From NCBI GenBank assembly GCA_009829735.1, contig CM020620.1, positions 16,093,186 through 16,157,185 on the forward strand: a stretch of 64,000 nucleotides of DNA. The letters run 5' to 3'. Origin of the DNA: Pyropia yezoensis (taxonomy: Eukaryota; Rhodophyta; Bangiophyceae; Bangiales; Bangiaceae). The notes below the pieces were generated by a model. That model worked only from the letters and a program-made list of their open reading frames with translations, searched no databases and was not told the origin of the DNA. How positions within the stretch are numbered: position 1 is the stretch's first letter; the number at the start of each line of letters is the position of its first letter. Positions 63,268 to 64,000 of the stretch are shown here, piece after piece. Position numbers and translations under genes: made by a program.

Positions 63268-64000
63268 GGGTGGTGCATGCCGCTTCGTCCGTCGGCGGGG
63301 GGGCTTGCGGTGCACAGGACGGGGGAGGGGCCAACGGCATCGACAGACGGCGGTGGGGGCGTGCGTCATCGGCAGCGCTGGGTGAGCACGTAGCCGCGGT
63401 TGGGAGGGGGAGGGGGGCGCTGCGTCGGCGACCGGCTGGGGGCGCGCGCGGCGCGAATGAAAGAAGGGGGGCACGCGTCACGGGAGACGGCGGGGGGTGG
63501 TGCGCGGCGCCGGGGGGGAATGGGGGAGGCACGCGTCGCAGGTGACCGTCGACGGCAGGGGTTGGCCCGCGCCGCCAGGTAGGGGAGGGGCGGGCACGCG
63601 TCACGGGTGACGGCGGAAGGTGATGCGCTGGGGGTGGGGGGGGGGGCACGCGTGGCTGGAGCCGGCTGGGAGTGGCGCGCTGCGCAGGGGACAGTGGGGC
63701 GGTGGTTGTGCCGTTGGCTGCAGGGGGGGGGGGGGCGGGGGTGTCAGAAGGGACCAGATTCATGGCGACCGCCTGGTGGAGATCGGCGGCTGCGAGACAG
63801 CGCGCCGCCCCGGGTGCAACCTCGAATGCAAACACGAACCTTAAATTTTTCGGTTGAAACATCTCGGGCCCAGCGAAAGCATCACCATGCGCGATATAGT
63901 GCGTCCCGTTACAAGTTGACGTGCACGTGTCGTGATCATGTCAATTAGCGGCCACTGGACCAATCAAACCCACACTGCACGACCTGTGCACGTCCACTTT
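63268..64000. other. Right-edge sequence, G-rich, no supported gene
   Basis: G-rich DNA with a diverged repeat around GGGCACGCGTCACGGG(T/A)GACGG at about 63,470, 63,530 and 63,595. Open frames on both strands follow this repeat. The end of the window is less GC-rich. Confidence 0.4.

Overview
This window looks like nuclear DNA of a very GC-rich, intron-poor eukaryote. Single reading frames run for several kilobases. Proteins are rich in Ala, Gly and Pro. Eukaryotic families are present (SET, RING-H2, Myb/SANT, protein kinases, a chromodomain LTR retrotransposon, Tc1/mariner transposases, a Fanzor-type nuclease), and long poly-G/C and trinucleotide tracts are frequent. A bangiophyte red alga or another GC-rich alga/protist would fit, but the sequence alone does not settle the lineage.

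0-26 kb is a repeat-rich block that reads like one or two large mobile or selfish loci. It has two similarly built modules on the + strand. Each starts with an array of ~350-bp repeats (3.7-5.1 kb; 17.6-18.3 kb) ending about 100 bp before a large ORF. Each ends downstream of its genes in a cluster of palindromes built on GCGTTATGTACATAACGC (10.28-10.52 kb; 25.5-25.9 kb). Module 1 encodes an RG-rich, ParB-like, 2-oxoglutarate/Fe(II) dioxygenase reading frame that is open apart from three in-frame stops. Between the modules lie a prokaryote-type DNA adenine methyltransferase, a SET-domain protein and a minus-strand coiled-coil-like protein. Module 2 encodes an unknown Ala/Val-rich protein, a small Cys-rich ORF and a UPF1-like SF1 helicase. 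The domain set points to DNA or chromatin modification, but its function is inference.

28-38 kb holds a large Fanzor (eukaryotic TnpB-like RuvC nuclease) gene cut in two by a 5,120-bp Ty3/gypsy chromovirus. The retroelement has 469-bp LTRs, a GGGGT target-site duplication, a pol gene with most of RT/RNase H/integrase core deleted, and a 647-codon ORF on the antisense strand. Removing the element and one target-site copy makes the Fanzor frame continuous (1,454 codons).

38.6-55 kb looks like ordinary host genes: a membrane-anchored RING-H2 protein, a very long Myb/SANT protein, a degenerate truncated kinase, and an atypical Crinkler-like kinase.

56-64 kb has a zinc-knuckle protein, two decayed Tc1/mariner-type transposases and a solo copy of the same 469-bp LTR with its own GGGTG duplication.

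Intergenic parts are dominated by tandem repeats and G/C homopolymers. I found no rRNA, no convincing tRNA and no CRISPR array.
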